NCBI GenBank assembly: GCA_963658695.1
Contig: CAVKRN010000038.1
Coordinates: forward strand, 1-21,218
Length of the DNA stretch: 21,218 bases
Direction of reading: 5' to 3'
Source: CAG-791 sp963658695
GTDB lineage: Bacteria; Bacillota; Clostridia; Lachnospirales; Lachnospiraceae
A program made the translations under genes and the position numbers. The first letter of the stretch is position 1. Every line of letters starts with the position of its first letter. The notes under the pieces are model-generated. The model was not told where the DNA came from, did no database searches, and was given only the letters and a program-made list of their open reading frames with translations. Of the stretch, positions 7,745 to 14,899 are shown piece by piece.

Positions 7745-8752
7745 TTATACTTCACTCTCAGGGAATTCAAGTCCCAGGTGTTCATATGCCGCCTTTGTTG
7801 CAACGCGCCCCCGGGGTGTCCGGTTGAGGAGCCCGTTCTGCAAAAGGTACGGCTCCACCACGTCCTCGATGGTTCCTGCGTCCTCACCGATGGCAGCTGC
7901 CAGTGTATCCAGTCCCGCCGGACCGCCGCCGAAGTTCTGGATCAGCGTCAGCAGGATTCTCCGGTCGCTCCGGTCCAGTCCCATGCGGTCCACATCCATC
8001 AGATCCAGCGCGGTCTTGGCCACCTCTTCGGTGATAACACCGTCAAAGCGTACCTGTGCATAGTCCCGCACCCGCTTCAAAATCCGGTTGGCAAGTCTCG
8101 GCGTCCCCCGCGAGCGTTTTGCCATTTCTCTGGCACCCTTTTCATCCACGGAAACTCCCAGCTTGGCTGCGGAATTGCAAATGATCTGCTCCAGCTCCTG
8201 CACCTGATAAAACTCCAGCCGCTGAATCATTCCGAAGCGGTCCCGGAGCGGTGCCGACAACAGTCCTGCCCGTGTCGTTGCTCCCACCAGAGTGAATTTG
8301 GGCAGATCCAGGCGAATAGATTTGGCCGCTGCTCCCTTGCCGATCATGATGTCGATGGCAAAATCCTCCATGGCCGGATAGAGTACCTCCTCCACCTGCT
8401 TGTTCAGGCGGTGAATTTCATCCACAAAGAGAATGTCGCCCGCCTTGAGGCCATTTAAGATCGCGGCCATTTCGCCCGGCTTTTCAATGGCGGGGCCGCT
8501 GGTTATTTTGATATGAACCTCCATCTCATTGGCGAGAATCTGAGCGAGCGTGGTCTTACCAAGGCCGGGAGGGCCGTAGAACAGAATGTGGTCCAGCGGC
8601 TCTCCTCGGAGCTTGGCCGCAGCGATGGCTACGCTGACGCTGTCCTTGATCTTCGTTTGTCCGATATAGTCCTTCAGCTTCTGGGGACGGAGGGTTCCTT
8701 CGATTTTCGCATCCTCCGGCGTGAAGCTGGTTTCAATCATTCGCTTTTCCAC
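7745..8752 (-). CDS. ruvB: Holliday junction branch migration helicase RuvB
   Basis: A 335-residue AAA+ motor that forms hexamers on either side of a RuvA-bound Holliday junction and drives branch migration. Walker A is GPPGLGKTT (60-68), Walker B is FVDEIHR (109-115), and the sensor/arginine-finger region ATTRAGLLSAPLRDRFG is complete. The length is normal for the family. The chosen start is GTG at 8752, with AAGGA 9 bases upstream; it gives MEKRMIET, matching the usual first residues of the family. An ATG four codons later (8740) is the alternative. It follows ruvA by an 83-base gap. Confidence 0.96.
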   Translation of the reverse strand: MEKRMIETSFTPEDAKIEGTLRPQKLKDYIGQTKIKDSVSVAIAAAKLRGEPLDHILFYGPPGLGKTTLAQILANEMEVHIKITSGPAIEKPGEMAAILNGLKAGDILFVDEIHRLNKQVEEVLYPAMEDFAIDIMIGKGAAAKSIRLDLPKFTLVGATTRAGLLSAPLRDRFGMIQRLEFYQVQELEQIICNSAAKLGVSVDEKGAREMAKRSRGTPRLANRILKRVRDYAQVRFDGVITEEVAKTALDLMDVDRMGLDRSDRRILLTLIQNFGGGPAGLDTLAAAIGEDAGTIEDVVEPYLLQNGLLNRTPRGRVATKAAYEHLGLEFPESEV

Positions 8753-8835
8753 GCAGTTTTATCCTTAATTTCTACCGTTTCTATCGTATACGCCGCTGCT
8801 ATTATCATTTCAAGGGTTTATCCACTCGTGATGCC

Positions 8836-9465
8836 TCAAAGAAAGCGCAGCGCTCCGGCAAGAATTGCCTGGGTATCGGCTTCTTCCATGCCTTCCTGGG
8901 CTGCGGCCTGACGCACCGCTTTGGTTGCCTCCGCCCGGGTATAGCCAAGGGCCTCGAGCGCCTGCGCTGCCTCGGAGGCTGCGCCGGTCTGCAATGCAGC
9001 GTCTCCTTGCTCGTTCGCACCAGCAGCCGCTGCGGATATCTGCTCCTGGCCGGTCAGTTCCAGCTTATCATGAAGATCCAAAACCAGACGCTCGGCTGTT
9101 TTTTTGCCGATGCCGGGGGCCCTTGCGATGGCCTTGGCGTCACCGGATAAGATGGCGAATACCAGATCCTCTGCGCTCATGGCAGACAAGAGAGAAAGGG
9201 CTCCCTTGGGGCCGATGCCGCTGACGGTGATCAGCTTTTTGAACAGACGCAGCTCTTCGGCGTCTGTAAATCCGAAGAGAGTCACGTCACCTTCTCGCCC
9301 AAAGCTCATGTATGTATAAATGTGGGCCAGTTCGCCTTCGGATACGGCGGCCATCCTGCGGATGCCTTCCGCTCCCATCTTGACGTCGAAGCCGATGCCG
9401 TTGACGTCGAGAATCACTCCGTCTTCCTGGCATGACTCTACCAGGCCTGTCAGTGATGCTATCAT
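8836..9465 (-). CDS. ruvA: Holliday junction DNA-binding protein RuvA
   Basis: A 209-residue protein that binds the four-way junction as a tetramer and loads RuvB. It has the N-terminal OB-fold (MIASLTGLVE...VILDVNGIGFDV) and two helix-hairpin-helix motifs, VSGIGPKGALSLLS (about 79-92) and APGIGKKTAERL (about 114-125). A linker rich in Ala and Gln (about 145-165) leads to the C-terminal RuvB-binding domain. Start ATG at 9465 with GGAGG 4 bases upstream. It is the first gene of a ruvA-ruvB-zapA run; a repeat arm terminus lies 38 bases upstream of the start, so the promoter is probably in or beside the repeat. Confidence 0.95.
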   Translation of the reverse strand: MIASLTGLVESCQEDGVILDVNGIGFDVKMGAEGIRRMAAVSEGELAHIYTYMSFGREGDVTLFGFTDAEELRLFKKLITVSGIGPKGALSLLSAMSAEDLVFAILSGDAKAIARAPGIGKKTAERLVLDLHDKLELTGQEQISAAAAGANEQGDAALQTGAASEAAQALEALGYTRAEATKAVRQAAAQEGMEEADTQAILAGALRFL

Positions 9466-9503
9466 GGTTCCTCCGTGTGTTGGTTATGATATTCACGCAT
9501 ATA

Positions 9504-9669
9504 CTAGTACATCGTTTGCAAAATAACTGGCCTAATAACGCAGAACTTTTTTCTGAGGGTGCGTGTCAAAAAACGTAGGCGTAGCGGGCTACGCTGAGGA
9601 TTTTTGACACGTGCAATCAGGAAAAAGGGCCAGTTAGTTAGGCTAGTTATTTAAAAATCGATGTACTAG
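9504..9669. repeat. 166-bp palindromic repeat element (MITE-like), full-length copy
   Basis: The whole segment is an imperfect palindrome centred exactly at 9586/9587. The outer 11 bases are perfect (CTAGTACATCG at 9504-9514, CGATGTACTAG at 9659-9669). Inner matched blocks include AAATAACT, GCCTAA, CGTGTCAAAAA (9562-9572 with 9601-9611) and a tip hairpin GCGTAGC-GG-GCTACGC (9579-9594). It lies between the divergent ruvA and histidine phosphatase genes and encodes nothing. Partial copies occur at five other places in the window. A non-autonomous mobile element or large structured repeat is inferred; no transposase is present. Confidence 0.8.
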
Positions 9670-9718
9670 CGTGGGAAACACTTTAATCAGCGTTTTCCTA
9701 AGTCGCAACCATATGAGT

Positions 9719-9748
9719 TTAACACGTGCGTGCGGATTATGGTATCAT
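9719..9748 (+). promoter_or_regulatory. Predicted sigma-A promoter of the histidine phosphatase gene
   Basis: TTAACA (9719-9724), an 18-base spacer and TATCAT (9743-9748) lie about 100 bases before the plus-strand ATG. The match to consensus is fair. The rest of the 385-base gap 9466-9850 holds the palindromic repeat and no open gene that I can support. Confidence 0.45.
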
Positions 9749-9850
9749 GTGCAAAGTAGTTGTGCGAATACATTTCATGAGAAGTAACAGCTCACTCGCC
9801 TGCCAAGTGACAAGGTGACGGGCGTCTGTACAGTAACTAGGAGAATCATC

Positions 9851-10603
9851 ATGCGCTTAATCTTTATCCGGCATGCAGAGCCGGACTATGAAAACAATAC
9901 ACTGACGCCTCGCGGCTTCCATGAGGCAGAGCTTCTGGCAGAGCGGGTTCCTCACTGGAAGGTGGACCGTTTTTACACGTCGCCTCTGGCCCGGGCGAAG
10001 CTGACGGCAGAGCCTTCTCTTCGCAAAATGGGGCGCACGGCGCAGGTGCTGGACTGGATGCAGGAGTTTTCCTATTCCATTACAGATCCTACTACCGGCG
10101 AGAAAAAGGTTCCCTGGGACTTTATGCCGCAGTATTGGACCAATGAGCCGCTTTTATACGATAAAGATAACTTTTATCAGCACGAAATTCTGCAGTCCAA
10201 TCCAAAATACCCGGCTGCGGTTGCGAATCTCCGGAAAGGTCTGGATGAAATCCTTGCGGAATACGGTTATCACCGAATGGGCGGATATTACGGTACGGAT
10301 GAGGAAAAAACGCGGGGCGACGAGGATGTTACCCTTGTCTTTTTCGCCCACCTTGGGGCCAATCTGGAGGCCATTGGTTACCTTCTTGGCATTTCTCCTC
10401 TGGTGCTCCAGCAAACTATTTATCTTGCGCCGACGTCGCTTTGCATCCTGAATGCCGAGAAGCGCCAGTGTGGCATTATCCCGGGCAATGTTCCCGGTAT
10501 CTCCATGTTCCGTGCGCAGGTGCTGGGAGATGTGAATCATCTGCTAAGTGCCGGTCAGCCGCTGTCGGAATCCGGCTCTTTTACCCGCGTTTTTAATCAA
10601 TGA
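9851..10603 (+). CDS. Histidine phosphatase superfamily protein (phosphoglycerate mutase-like)
   Basis: A 250-residue protein, the only plus-strand gene here. It starts RLIFIRHAEPDY: the RHA variant of the RHG motif with catalytic His8 and Arg7. Arg48 (SPLARAK), a likely proton-donor Glu near 72 and His167 (FFAHLGA, the second catalytic His) complete the phosphate pocket. Members include phosphoglycerate mutases, cobalamin or sugar phosphatases and others; the large insert at about 75-160, with aromatic segments, does not match a subgroup I can name, so the substrate is unknown. The ATG at 9851 has AGGAG 7 bases upstream; a GTG 36 bases earlier has none. The gene has its own promoter and terminator, so it is an independent unit dividing the ruv block from the leu/ilv block. 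Confidence 0.82.
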   Translation: MRLIFIRHAEPDYENNTLTPRGFHEAELLAERVPHWKVDRFYTSPLARAKLTAEPSLRKMGRTAQVLDWMQEFSYSITDPTTGEKKVPWDFMPQYWTNEPLLYDKDNFYQHEILQSNPKYPAAVANLRKGLDEILAEYGYHRMGGYYGTDEEKTRGDEDVTLVFFAHLGANLEAIGYLLGISPLVLQQTIYLAPTSLCILNAEKRQCGIIPGNVPGISMFRAQVLGDVNHLLSAGQPLSESGSFTRVFNQ

Positions 10604-10630
10604 GGGGTCTGATTGAGCATTTTCTGCCGC

Positions 10631-10670
10631 AAAAGCGCGAGGCTTCATAAGTGAAGTCTCGCGCTTTTTT
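10631..10670. terminator. Bidirectional intrinsic terminator between histidine phosphatase and leuD
   Basis: AAGCGCGAG..CTTCA (from 10633) pairs with TGAAG..CTCGCGCTT (to about 10666) around a TAAG loop. T6 follows on the plus strand and A4 precedes it, giving a T tract on the minus strand too. It sits 28 bases after the plus-strand stop and about 65 bases after the leuD stop, so it can serve both convergent genes. Confidence 0.9.
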
Positions 10671-10735
10671 ACGTCACTGCACAGATCTCGCCAAAAGTGA
10701 ATCCTGCAACTAGCGAGTGTGTATGCCGCATCTTT

Positions 10736-11230
10736 TTATGCTTCCTTGCTATTGACGTAATTGATCAGTCCGCCGGCATCGATGAGTCCCTGCATAAAGG
10801 GAGGGAATGCCTGTCCCTGGTAGGTCTTCCCGGTGGTTTCATCGGTGATCACGCCGCTGTCAAAATCGATGGAGACTTGATCTCCTTCTTTGATTTCCTG
10901 CGCCGCTTCCTTACACTCGATGATGGGAAGGCCGATGTTGATGGCATTGCGGTAGAAAATCCGGGCGAAGGTCTCTGCGATGACGCAGGAAACGCCGGCT
11001 GCCTTGATGGCAATGGGTGCGTGCTCTCTGGAGGAGCCGCAGCCAAAATTACGTCCTGCCGCAATGATATCTCCCTTGTGTACCCGCTGGATGAAGGTTT
11101 TGTCAATGTCCTCCATGCAGTGTGCTGCAAGCTCGGAGGGTTCTGACGTTGCAAGATACCGTGCCGGGATAATGACATCGGTATCCACGTTGTCACCAAA
11201 TCTGAAAATGGTTCCTTTTGCTGCTTCCAT
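10736..11230 (-). CDS. leuD: 3-isopropylmalate dehydratase small subunit LeuD
   Basis: A 164-residue small subunit that, with LeuC, isomerises 2-isopropylmalate to 3-isopropylmalate in leucine synthesis. The swivel-domain marks are clear: FGDNVDTDVIIPARYL near the N terminus and NFGCGSSREHAP (61-72), the substrate loop. The length is that of the short LeuD of Firmicutes and archaea, not the 200-residue proteobacterial type. I placed the start at the ATG 11230 (MEAAKGTIFRFGDN) because this fits the family; a TTG three codons upstream lies too close to the AGGA site. It is the last gene of the leuC-leuD pair and is preceded by a hairpin in the 92-base gap after leuC. Confidence 0.95.
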   Translation of the reverse strand: MEAAKGTIFRFGDNVDTDVIIPARYLATSEPSELAAHCMEDIDKTFIQRVHKGDIIAAGRNFGCGSSREHAPIAIKAAGVSCVIAETFARIFYRNAINIGLPIIECKEAAQEIKEGDQVSIDFDSGVITDETTGKTYQGQAFPPFMQGLIDAGGLINYVNSKEA

Positions 11231-11250
11231 TCTTTCCAAGATCCTTTCTG

Positions 11251-11317
11251 TGTATCTGTTCAGCGCCTGCCATATTCAACGTGAACCTCCTGCTTGCAGG
11301 CAAATTCACGATTGAAT
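11251..11317 (-). promoter_or_regulatory. Hairpin plus GGCGCTGAACAGATACA motif between leuC and leuD
   Basis: Five bases after the leuC stop the minus strand forms a long hairpin (11317-11274): ATTCAA.CGTGAA and TTCACG.TTGAAT close the arms CCTGC-AA-GCAGG. It is followed by GGCGCTGAACAGATACA (11267-11251), about 20 bases before the leuD start. No T tract follows, so it is not a terminator. It may stabilise the leuC end or set the LeuC/LeuD ratio; this is inference. Confidence 0.5.
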
Positions 11318-11322
11318 AAAGA

Positions 11323-12582
11323 TCAATATGCGCTTGGATCTGCAATCACGCCGGCAATGGCCGATGCTGCCGCAGTCGCCGGGCTTGCCAGATAAATTTC
11401 CGAGGTGGTATCCCCCATGCGTCCTACAAAGTTGCGGTTGGTTGTGGATACGCACTTCTCTCCGGCTGCCAGAATTCCCATATAACCGCCAAGACAGGGT
11501 CCGCAGGTCGGTGTGGAAACCACAGCCCCGGCCTCCAGGAAGGTTTCGATGAGGCCTTCCTTCAGTGCCTGCATGTAAATGGCATTGGTAGCAGGAATGA
11601 TGATGCAGCGCATACCTTCTGCAATGTGGCGTCCCTTCAAAATGGCTGCCGCTGTGCGAAGGTCTTCGATGCGTCCGTTCGTGCAGGAGCCGATGACAAC
11701 CTGGTCGATCTTAATCGCAGGGATTTCGTCAAAGGTTTTTGCATTTTCAGGAAGATGCGGGAAGGACACCGTGGGCTTGATGGCCGAAAGGTCGATTTCA
11801 TAGGTCTTCTCGTATTCCGCGTCCGCGTCTGCTGTAAAGATCTCGCCCTCGCCGGCGCCGTGCTCCTTCTCATAAGCCAGTGTCTTTTCATCCACCGGGA
11901 AAATACCGTTTTTCCCGCCGGCTTCGATGGCCATGTTGGAGATGGTGAAGCGGTCATCCATGGAAAGCTCCGCAACGCCGGGGCCGGTAAATTCCATTGA
12001 CTGATACAGGGCTCCGTCCACCCCGATCATGCCGATGATGTGAAGGATCACATCCTTACCGCTGACCCATTTGCCGGGCTTGCCGGTCAGGTAGAACCGG
12101 ATGGCAGAAGGAACCTTGAACCAAGCCTTTCCGGTTGCCATACCGGCCGCCATGTCCGTGGAGCCAACGCCGGTGGAAAATGCCCCCAGCGCGCCATACG
12201 TGCAGGTGTGAGAATCGGCGCCGATGATGACATCTCCCGGCGCAACCAGGCCTTTTTCCGGAAGGAGCGCATGCTCAATTCCCATCTGCCCTACTTCAAA
12301 ATAATTGGTAACCTTGTTGCGATGTGCAAACTCGCGCACGCACTTGCAGTTTTCGGCCGACTTGATGTCCTTGGCCGGCACGAAATGGTCGGGGACCAGT
12401 GCGATTTTGTCTTTATCAAATACACCGTCTTTCCGAAACCGGTTCATCTCCTTAATGGCCACCGGCGCCGTAATGTCATTGCCAAGCACAAGATCAAGAT
12501 CTGCCTCGATCAGCTGTCCGGCCTTGACCTCCGGAAGATTCGCGCGACGGGCGAGAATCTTCTGTGTCATTGTCATTCCCAT
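11323..12582 (-). CDS. leuC: 3-isopropylmalate dehydratase large subunit LeuC
   Basis: A 419-residue aconitase-family enzyme, the Fe-S subunit of isopropylmalate isomerase. The 4Fe-4S ligands are visible: Cys300 (VVIGSCTNGRIEDLR) and Cys360/Cys363 (STPTCGPCLGG). GADSHTCTYGALGAF (121-135) is the active-site segment. The length matches the short LeuC/HacA type that partners the short LeuD found next door. Start ATG 12582 with AGGAG 7 bases upstream; two more in-frame ATGs follow within five codons but are further from this site. The gene is preceded by an intrinsic terminator and a multi-hairpin leader, which suggests that read-through from ilvC is controlled. Confidence 0.96.
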   Translation of the reverse strand: MGMTMTQKILARRANLPEVKAGQLIEADLDLVLGNDITAPVAIKEMNRFRKDGVFDKDKIALVPDHFVPAKDIKSAENCKCVREFAHRNKVTNYFEVGQMGIEHALLPEKGLVAPGDVIIGADSHTCTYGALGAFSTGVGSTDMAAGMATGKAWFKVPSAIRFYLTGKPGKWVSGKDVILHIIGMIGVDGALYQSMEFTGPGVAELSMDDRFTISNMAIEAGGKNGIFPVDEKTLAYEKEHGAGEGEIFTADADAEYEKTYEIDLSAIKPTVSFPHLPENAKTFDEIPAIKIDQVVIGSCTNGRIEDLRTAAAILKGRHIAEGMRCIIIPATNAIYMQALKEGLIETFLEAGAVVSTPTCGPCLGGYMGILAAGEKCVSTTNRNFVGRMGDTTSEIYLASPATAAASAIAGVIADPSAY

Positions 12583-12605
12583 GTTTTCTCTCCTGCTTCT
12601 TATAC

Positions 12606-12635
12606 AAAAAGGCAGGGGAGCCTGGCTCCCCTGCC
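12606..12635 (-). terminator. Intrinsic terminator (candidate attenuator) just upstream of leuC
   Basis: A perfect 12-bp inverted repeat, GGCAGGGGAGCC (12635-12624 on the minus strand) and GGCTCCCCTGCC (12622-12611), is separated by one base and followed by TTTTT (12610-12606). It stands 24 bases before the leuC ATG and so would cut off leuCD transcripts coming from ilvC. Confidence 0.9.
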
Positions 12636-12647
12636 CCGCGATGCTTC

Positions 12648-12798
12648 ATCTCGTTTAGCACCCTCATCTCGATTTTCCTTCGAAAACCTCGATATGGTTG
12701 GGCAGAGGTCCTTCGGACCTTGCCCAACTGTCAATTTCAATCATGAATATGTCCGCAAGCGGACAATTCATGCTGAAATCGCCAGGTGCTAAACAGAT
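12648..12798 (-). promoter_or_regulatory. Multi-hairpin leader RNA between ilvC and leuC
   Basis: An outer stem (GTTTAGCACC with GGTGCTAAAC, at 12785-12794 and 12653-12662, extended by ATCT/AGAT past a bulged G) encloses three hairpins in transcript order: H1 12779-12734 (ATTTCA/TGAAAT, core GTCCGC-TT-GCGGAC), H2 12728-12697 (GTTGGGC/GCCCAAC with GGTCC/GGACC) and H3 12694-12666. The terminator follows 12 bases later. The 3' strand of H2 (CCTCTGCCC, 12708-12700) can also pair over 9 bases with GGGCAGGGG (12636-12628) in the terminator, giving a possible antiterminator. No T-box TGGN/ACCGCG signature is present. It resembles a riboswitch or attenuator in layout; the ligand is unknown. Confidence 0.55.
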
Positions 12799-12802
12799 AT
12801 AT

Positions 12803-13836
12803 TTAGTTGTTGATCAGCATCTCCGACTCGTTGTTCCAGCTGTAGAGCTTGCGGATCTCTGCGCCGACCTTCTCAGACGNNNNNNNNNNGACGGATGCGC
12901 AGCAGCCTTCTTTCTCATTGCCTGGAAGTGGATCTTGCCGTTCTTCATATCCTGAATGAACTCGGATGCGAAGGTGCCGTCCTGAATGTCGGAAAGAACC
13001 TGCTTCATTGCCTTCTTCACTTCCGGAGTTACGATCTTAGGGCCGGTTACATAATCGCCGTACTCCGCGGTGTTGGAGATGGAGTAACGCATGCCGGCAA
13101 ATCCGGACTGGTAGATCAGATCAACAATGAGCTTCATCTCGTGGATGCACTCAAAGTATGCGTTACGAGGATCATAGCCAGCCTCGCAAAGGGTCTCAAA
13201 GCCTGCCTGCATCAGTGCGCAAACGCCGCCGCACAGAACTGCCTGCTCGCCGAAGAGGTCGGTCTCAGTCTCAGTCTTGAAGGTTGTCTCCAGAATTCCT
13301 GCACGAGCGCCGCCGATAGCTGCACCGTATGCAAGTGCCTTGTCCAGAGCCTTTCCGGTTGCATCCTGCTCGACAGCAACCAGCATAGGAGTGCCCTTGC
13401 CTGCCTCGTACTCAGAGCGAACGGTGTGTCCGGGAGCCTTCGGAGCGATCATGGTAACGTCTACATCTGCCGGAGGAACGATGAGCTTGTAGTTGATATT
13501 GAAGCCGTGAGCGAACATCAGCATATCGCCGGCCTTGAGGTTCGGCTCTACGTCCTTCTTGTACATGTCTGCCTGCAGCTCATCATTGATCAGGATCATG
13601 ATGACATCTGACTGCTTTACTGCCTCTGCAGTAGGAAGAACCTTGAGTCCCTGTGCCTCAGCCTTTGCCTTGGACTTGGAGCCCTCGTACAGACCAACGA
13701 CTACATCACATCCGGAATCCTTCAGATTCAGTGCATGTGCATGGCCCTGAGAACCATAGCCGATGACACAGATCTTCTTTCCCTCGAGAAGAGAAAGATT
13801 ACAGTCTTCCTGATAAAAAATTCTTGCTTCTGCCAT
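12803..13836 (-). CDS. ilvC: Ketol-acid reductoisomerase IlvC (interrupted by an assembly gap)
   Basis: This enzyme converts acetolactate or acetohydroxybutyrate to the dihydroxyacid using NAD(P)H and Mg2+, in valine, leucine and isoleucine synthesis. The Rossmann motif VIGYGSQGHAHALNLKDSG is at about 24-42, and the C-terminal knotted domain has DLFGEQAVLCGG and ECIHEMKLIVDLIYQSG. Start ATG 13836 with AGGAGG about 7 bases upstream. Ten Ns at 12880-12889 break the frame. Downstream of the gap the correct frame reads SEKVGAEIRKLYSWNNESE.. and stops at TAA 12803-12805. The bases on both sides of the gap share 4 bases; joining them gives AHPSEKVG and a 339-residue protein, the normal class I length. 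Residue numbers after the gap depend on this repair. Confidence 0.95.
12880..12889. other. 10-N assembly gap inside ilvC
   Basis: A run of ten Ns marks a scaffold join. On the plus strand the left flank ends GACG and the right flank begins GACG, so the contigs probably overlap and no sequence is missing. Confidence 0.9.
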
Positions 13837-14046
13837 TTTAGCATCCTCCTAGCAATAGTTTATTTGGTAACGATTACCGTCCCGCCAAAGGCCTTTAGGG
13901 CTCTTGCGGGCGGCTTTATCTTCATCGGATAGCCAGCTGTTTGCCAGGCCGTTCGAGTGGATAACACATATGTAACAATTCGGATCCAGGCATGTTCGCA
14001 TCCTATGTATGAGCAATGCCTGCTTTCGTCAGCTCATTTTACAAGC
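13837..14046 (-). other. Spacer between ilvN copy 2 and ilvC with small hairpins
   Basis: This 210-base spacer has no supportable gene. On the minus strand it holds CAGGCAT/ATGCCTG (14022-13987, long loop), an imperfect hairpin with CCCGC/GCGGG ends (13910-13881) and GGTAA-TCG-TTACC (13878-13866), then the ilvC ribosome binding site. None is followed by a T tract, so these are not terminators. A processed or regulatory spacer is possible. Confidence 0.4.
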
Positions 14047-14619
14047 TCACTGATCCTCTTTTCCCCAGTACGCTTCCGCTTCCTTACTAAAGACAATATT
14101 GCCATTCTCGTCCAGGAACAGTACCTTGTCCGAGCCTCTGGTCAGGCCTGCAATACCGGTTCTGGCCAGCTCCAAAATCTCATATCCCGCCAAGAGTCCC
14201 AGGAAAGCATCGACCTTCTCCTGATTGCCGGTGATCTCAATGATCAAAGAATCGGGAGCCACATCAACGATATTGCCGCGGAAGATATTGGTCAGAGCAA
14301 TGACGCTCTCCCGCTTTACATCATCGACGCGAACCTTCACCAGAGCCAGCTCGCGGTACACCGAATCCTTCGGCGGAAGCTCATGAATGACACGAACATC
14401 AACGAGCTTGCGTACCTGCTTCTCAATCTGATCGAGAATGTCATCATCTCCGGACGCGACAATCGTAATCCGTGTATATCGCGGGTCTGCGGTAACACCG
14501 GCCGTGATGGACTCAATGTTGTATCCGCGCCGGGAGAAGAGTCCGGAAATCCGTGAAAGCACACCGGAAGTATTGTCTACCAACAGCTGGAATGCCTTTT
14601 TATGCAATGTTTCCTGCAT
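14047..14619 (-). CDS. ilvN: Acetolactate synthase regulatory (small) subunit IlvN, copy 2
   Basis: A 190-residue ACT-domain protein that activates the IlvB catalytic subunit and gives it valine feedback control. The ACT domain FQLLVDNTSGVLSRISGLF..RGYNIESI (10-37) keeps Asn16, Gly19 and Asn34, which correspond to the valine-site residues of characterised small subunits; the second domain (DSVYRELALVKV..) follows. A C-terminal extension after RTGIAGLTRG (about 160-190, acidic/aromatic) exceeds the usual 160-170 residues. I chose the ATG 14619, with GGAGG 6 bases upstream; the frame stays open upstream but without a site. It heads its own transcript with a strong promoter (14784-14812) and precedes ilvC, while a different ilvN lies next to ilvB. 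Confidence 0.93.
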   Translation of the reverse strand: MQETLHKKAFQLLVDNTSGVLSRISGLFSRRGYNIESITAGVTADPRYTRITIVASGDDDILDQIEKQVRKLVDVRVIHELPPKDSVYRELALVKVRVDDVKRESVIALTNIFRGNIVDVAPDSLIIEITGNQEKVDAFLGLLAGYEILELARTGIAGLTRGSDKVLFLDENGNIVFSKEAEAYWGKEDQ

Positions 14620-14680
14620 GATTATCCTCCATTCCTGCAGCCAATTCCCGTCCGCACGCTGTAAGAGCCTCATCACGTGC

Positions 14681-14724
14681 CTAGTACATCGATTTTTAAA
14701 TAACTAGTACATCGTTTGCAAAAT
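14681..14724. repeat. Two abutting repeat ends in the ilvN copy 2 leader
   Basis: CTAGTACATCGATTTTTAAA and five further bases (14681-14705) equal the reverse complement of the right end of the full element (9645-9669). Overlapping its last bases, CTAGTACATCGTTTGCAAAA (14704-14723) equals the left end. In the full element the base run at the join is ATAACTAGCC, so the second end begins exactly at an internal CTAG. This suggests insertion or recombination at CTAG. Confidence 0.75.
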
Positions 14725-14783
14725 GATACATGAAACATTTTGTTTTCTATATCATTTTCCTATCGATCCGGAAATTGAAACCG

Positions 14784-14812
14784 ATTATAGTCTCCGTATT
14801 CTTAAAAAGCAA
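14784..14812 (-). promoter_or_regulatory. Strong predicted sigma-A promoter for ilvN copy 2-ilvC-leuCD
   Basis: On the minus strand TTGCTT (14812-14807), a 17-base spacer and a perfect TATAAT (14789-14784) precede ilvN copy 2. Transcription would start near 14776 and give a leader of about 155 bases that contains two repeat ends and a 9-bp hairpin (AAAATGATA/TATCATTTT, 14758-14720). Confidence 0.75.
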
Positions 14813-14852
14813 CACGGAAAGTCGCCAACTACAAAACAAGTATAGCCATATC

Positions 14853-14893
14853 TTTTGCGAATGATTATTGTGCAGAGTCCATCGTTTGCAAAA
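14853..14893. repeat. Back-to-back repeat ends between pilT and ilvN copy 2
   Basis: AGTCCATCGTTTGCAAAA (14876-14893) differs from the repeat terminus at one base and reaches to within seven bases of the pilT stop codon. TTTTGCGAATGAT (14853-14865) is the inverted, diverged end. The span from 14704 to about 14868 is then bounded by two inward-facing ends and is about 165 bp, the length of the full element, though its interior differs. Confidence 0.6.
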
Positions 14894-14899
14894 AAACGC

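Noticed and set aside
12664..12771. 36-codon minus-strand open frame in the leuC leader as a leucine leader peptide
   Set aside because: No ribosome binding site, only three Leu codons and no run of them; it spans the hairpins by chance.
12583..12802. T-box riboswitch before leuC
   Set aside because: The terminator is present, but the conserved AGGGTGGNACCGCG antiterminator sequence and the TGGN bulge are absent; only a loose AGGGTG...CGCGG resemblance remains.
12803..13836. ilvC as a frameshifted pseudogene
   Set aside because: The frame break coincides with ten Ns and is removed by joining the overlapping flanks; all family motifs are intact.
14853..14893. Intrinsic terminator for pilT at the opposed repeat ends
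   Set aside because: A T7 run follows the pilT stop, but no stable GC-rich stem directly precedes it; the inverted repeat lies after the T run.
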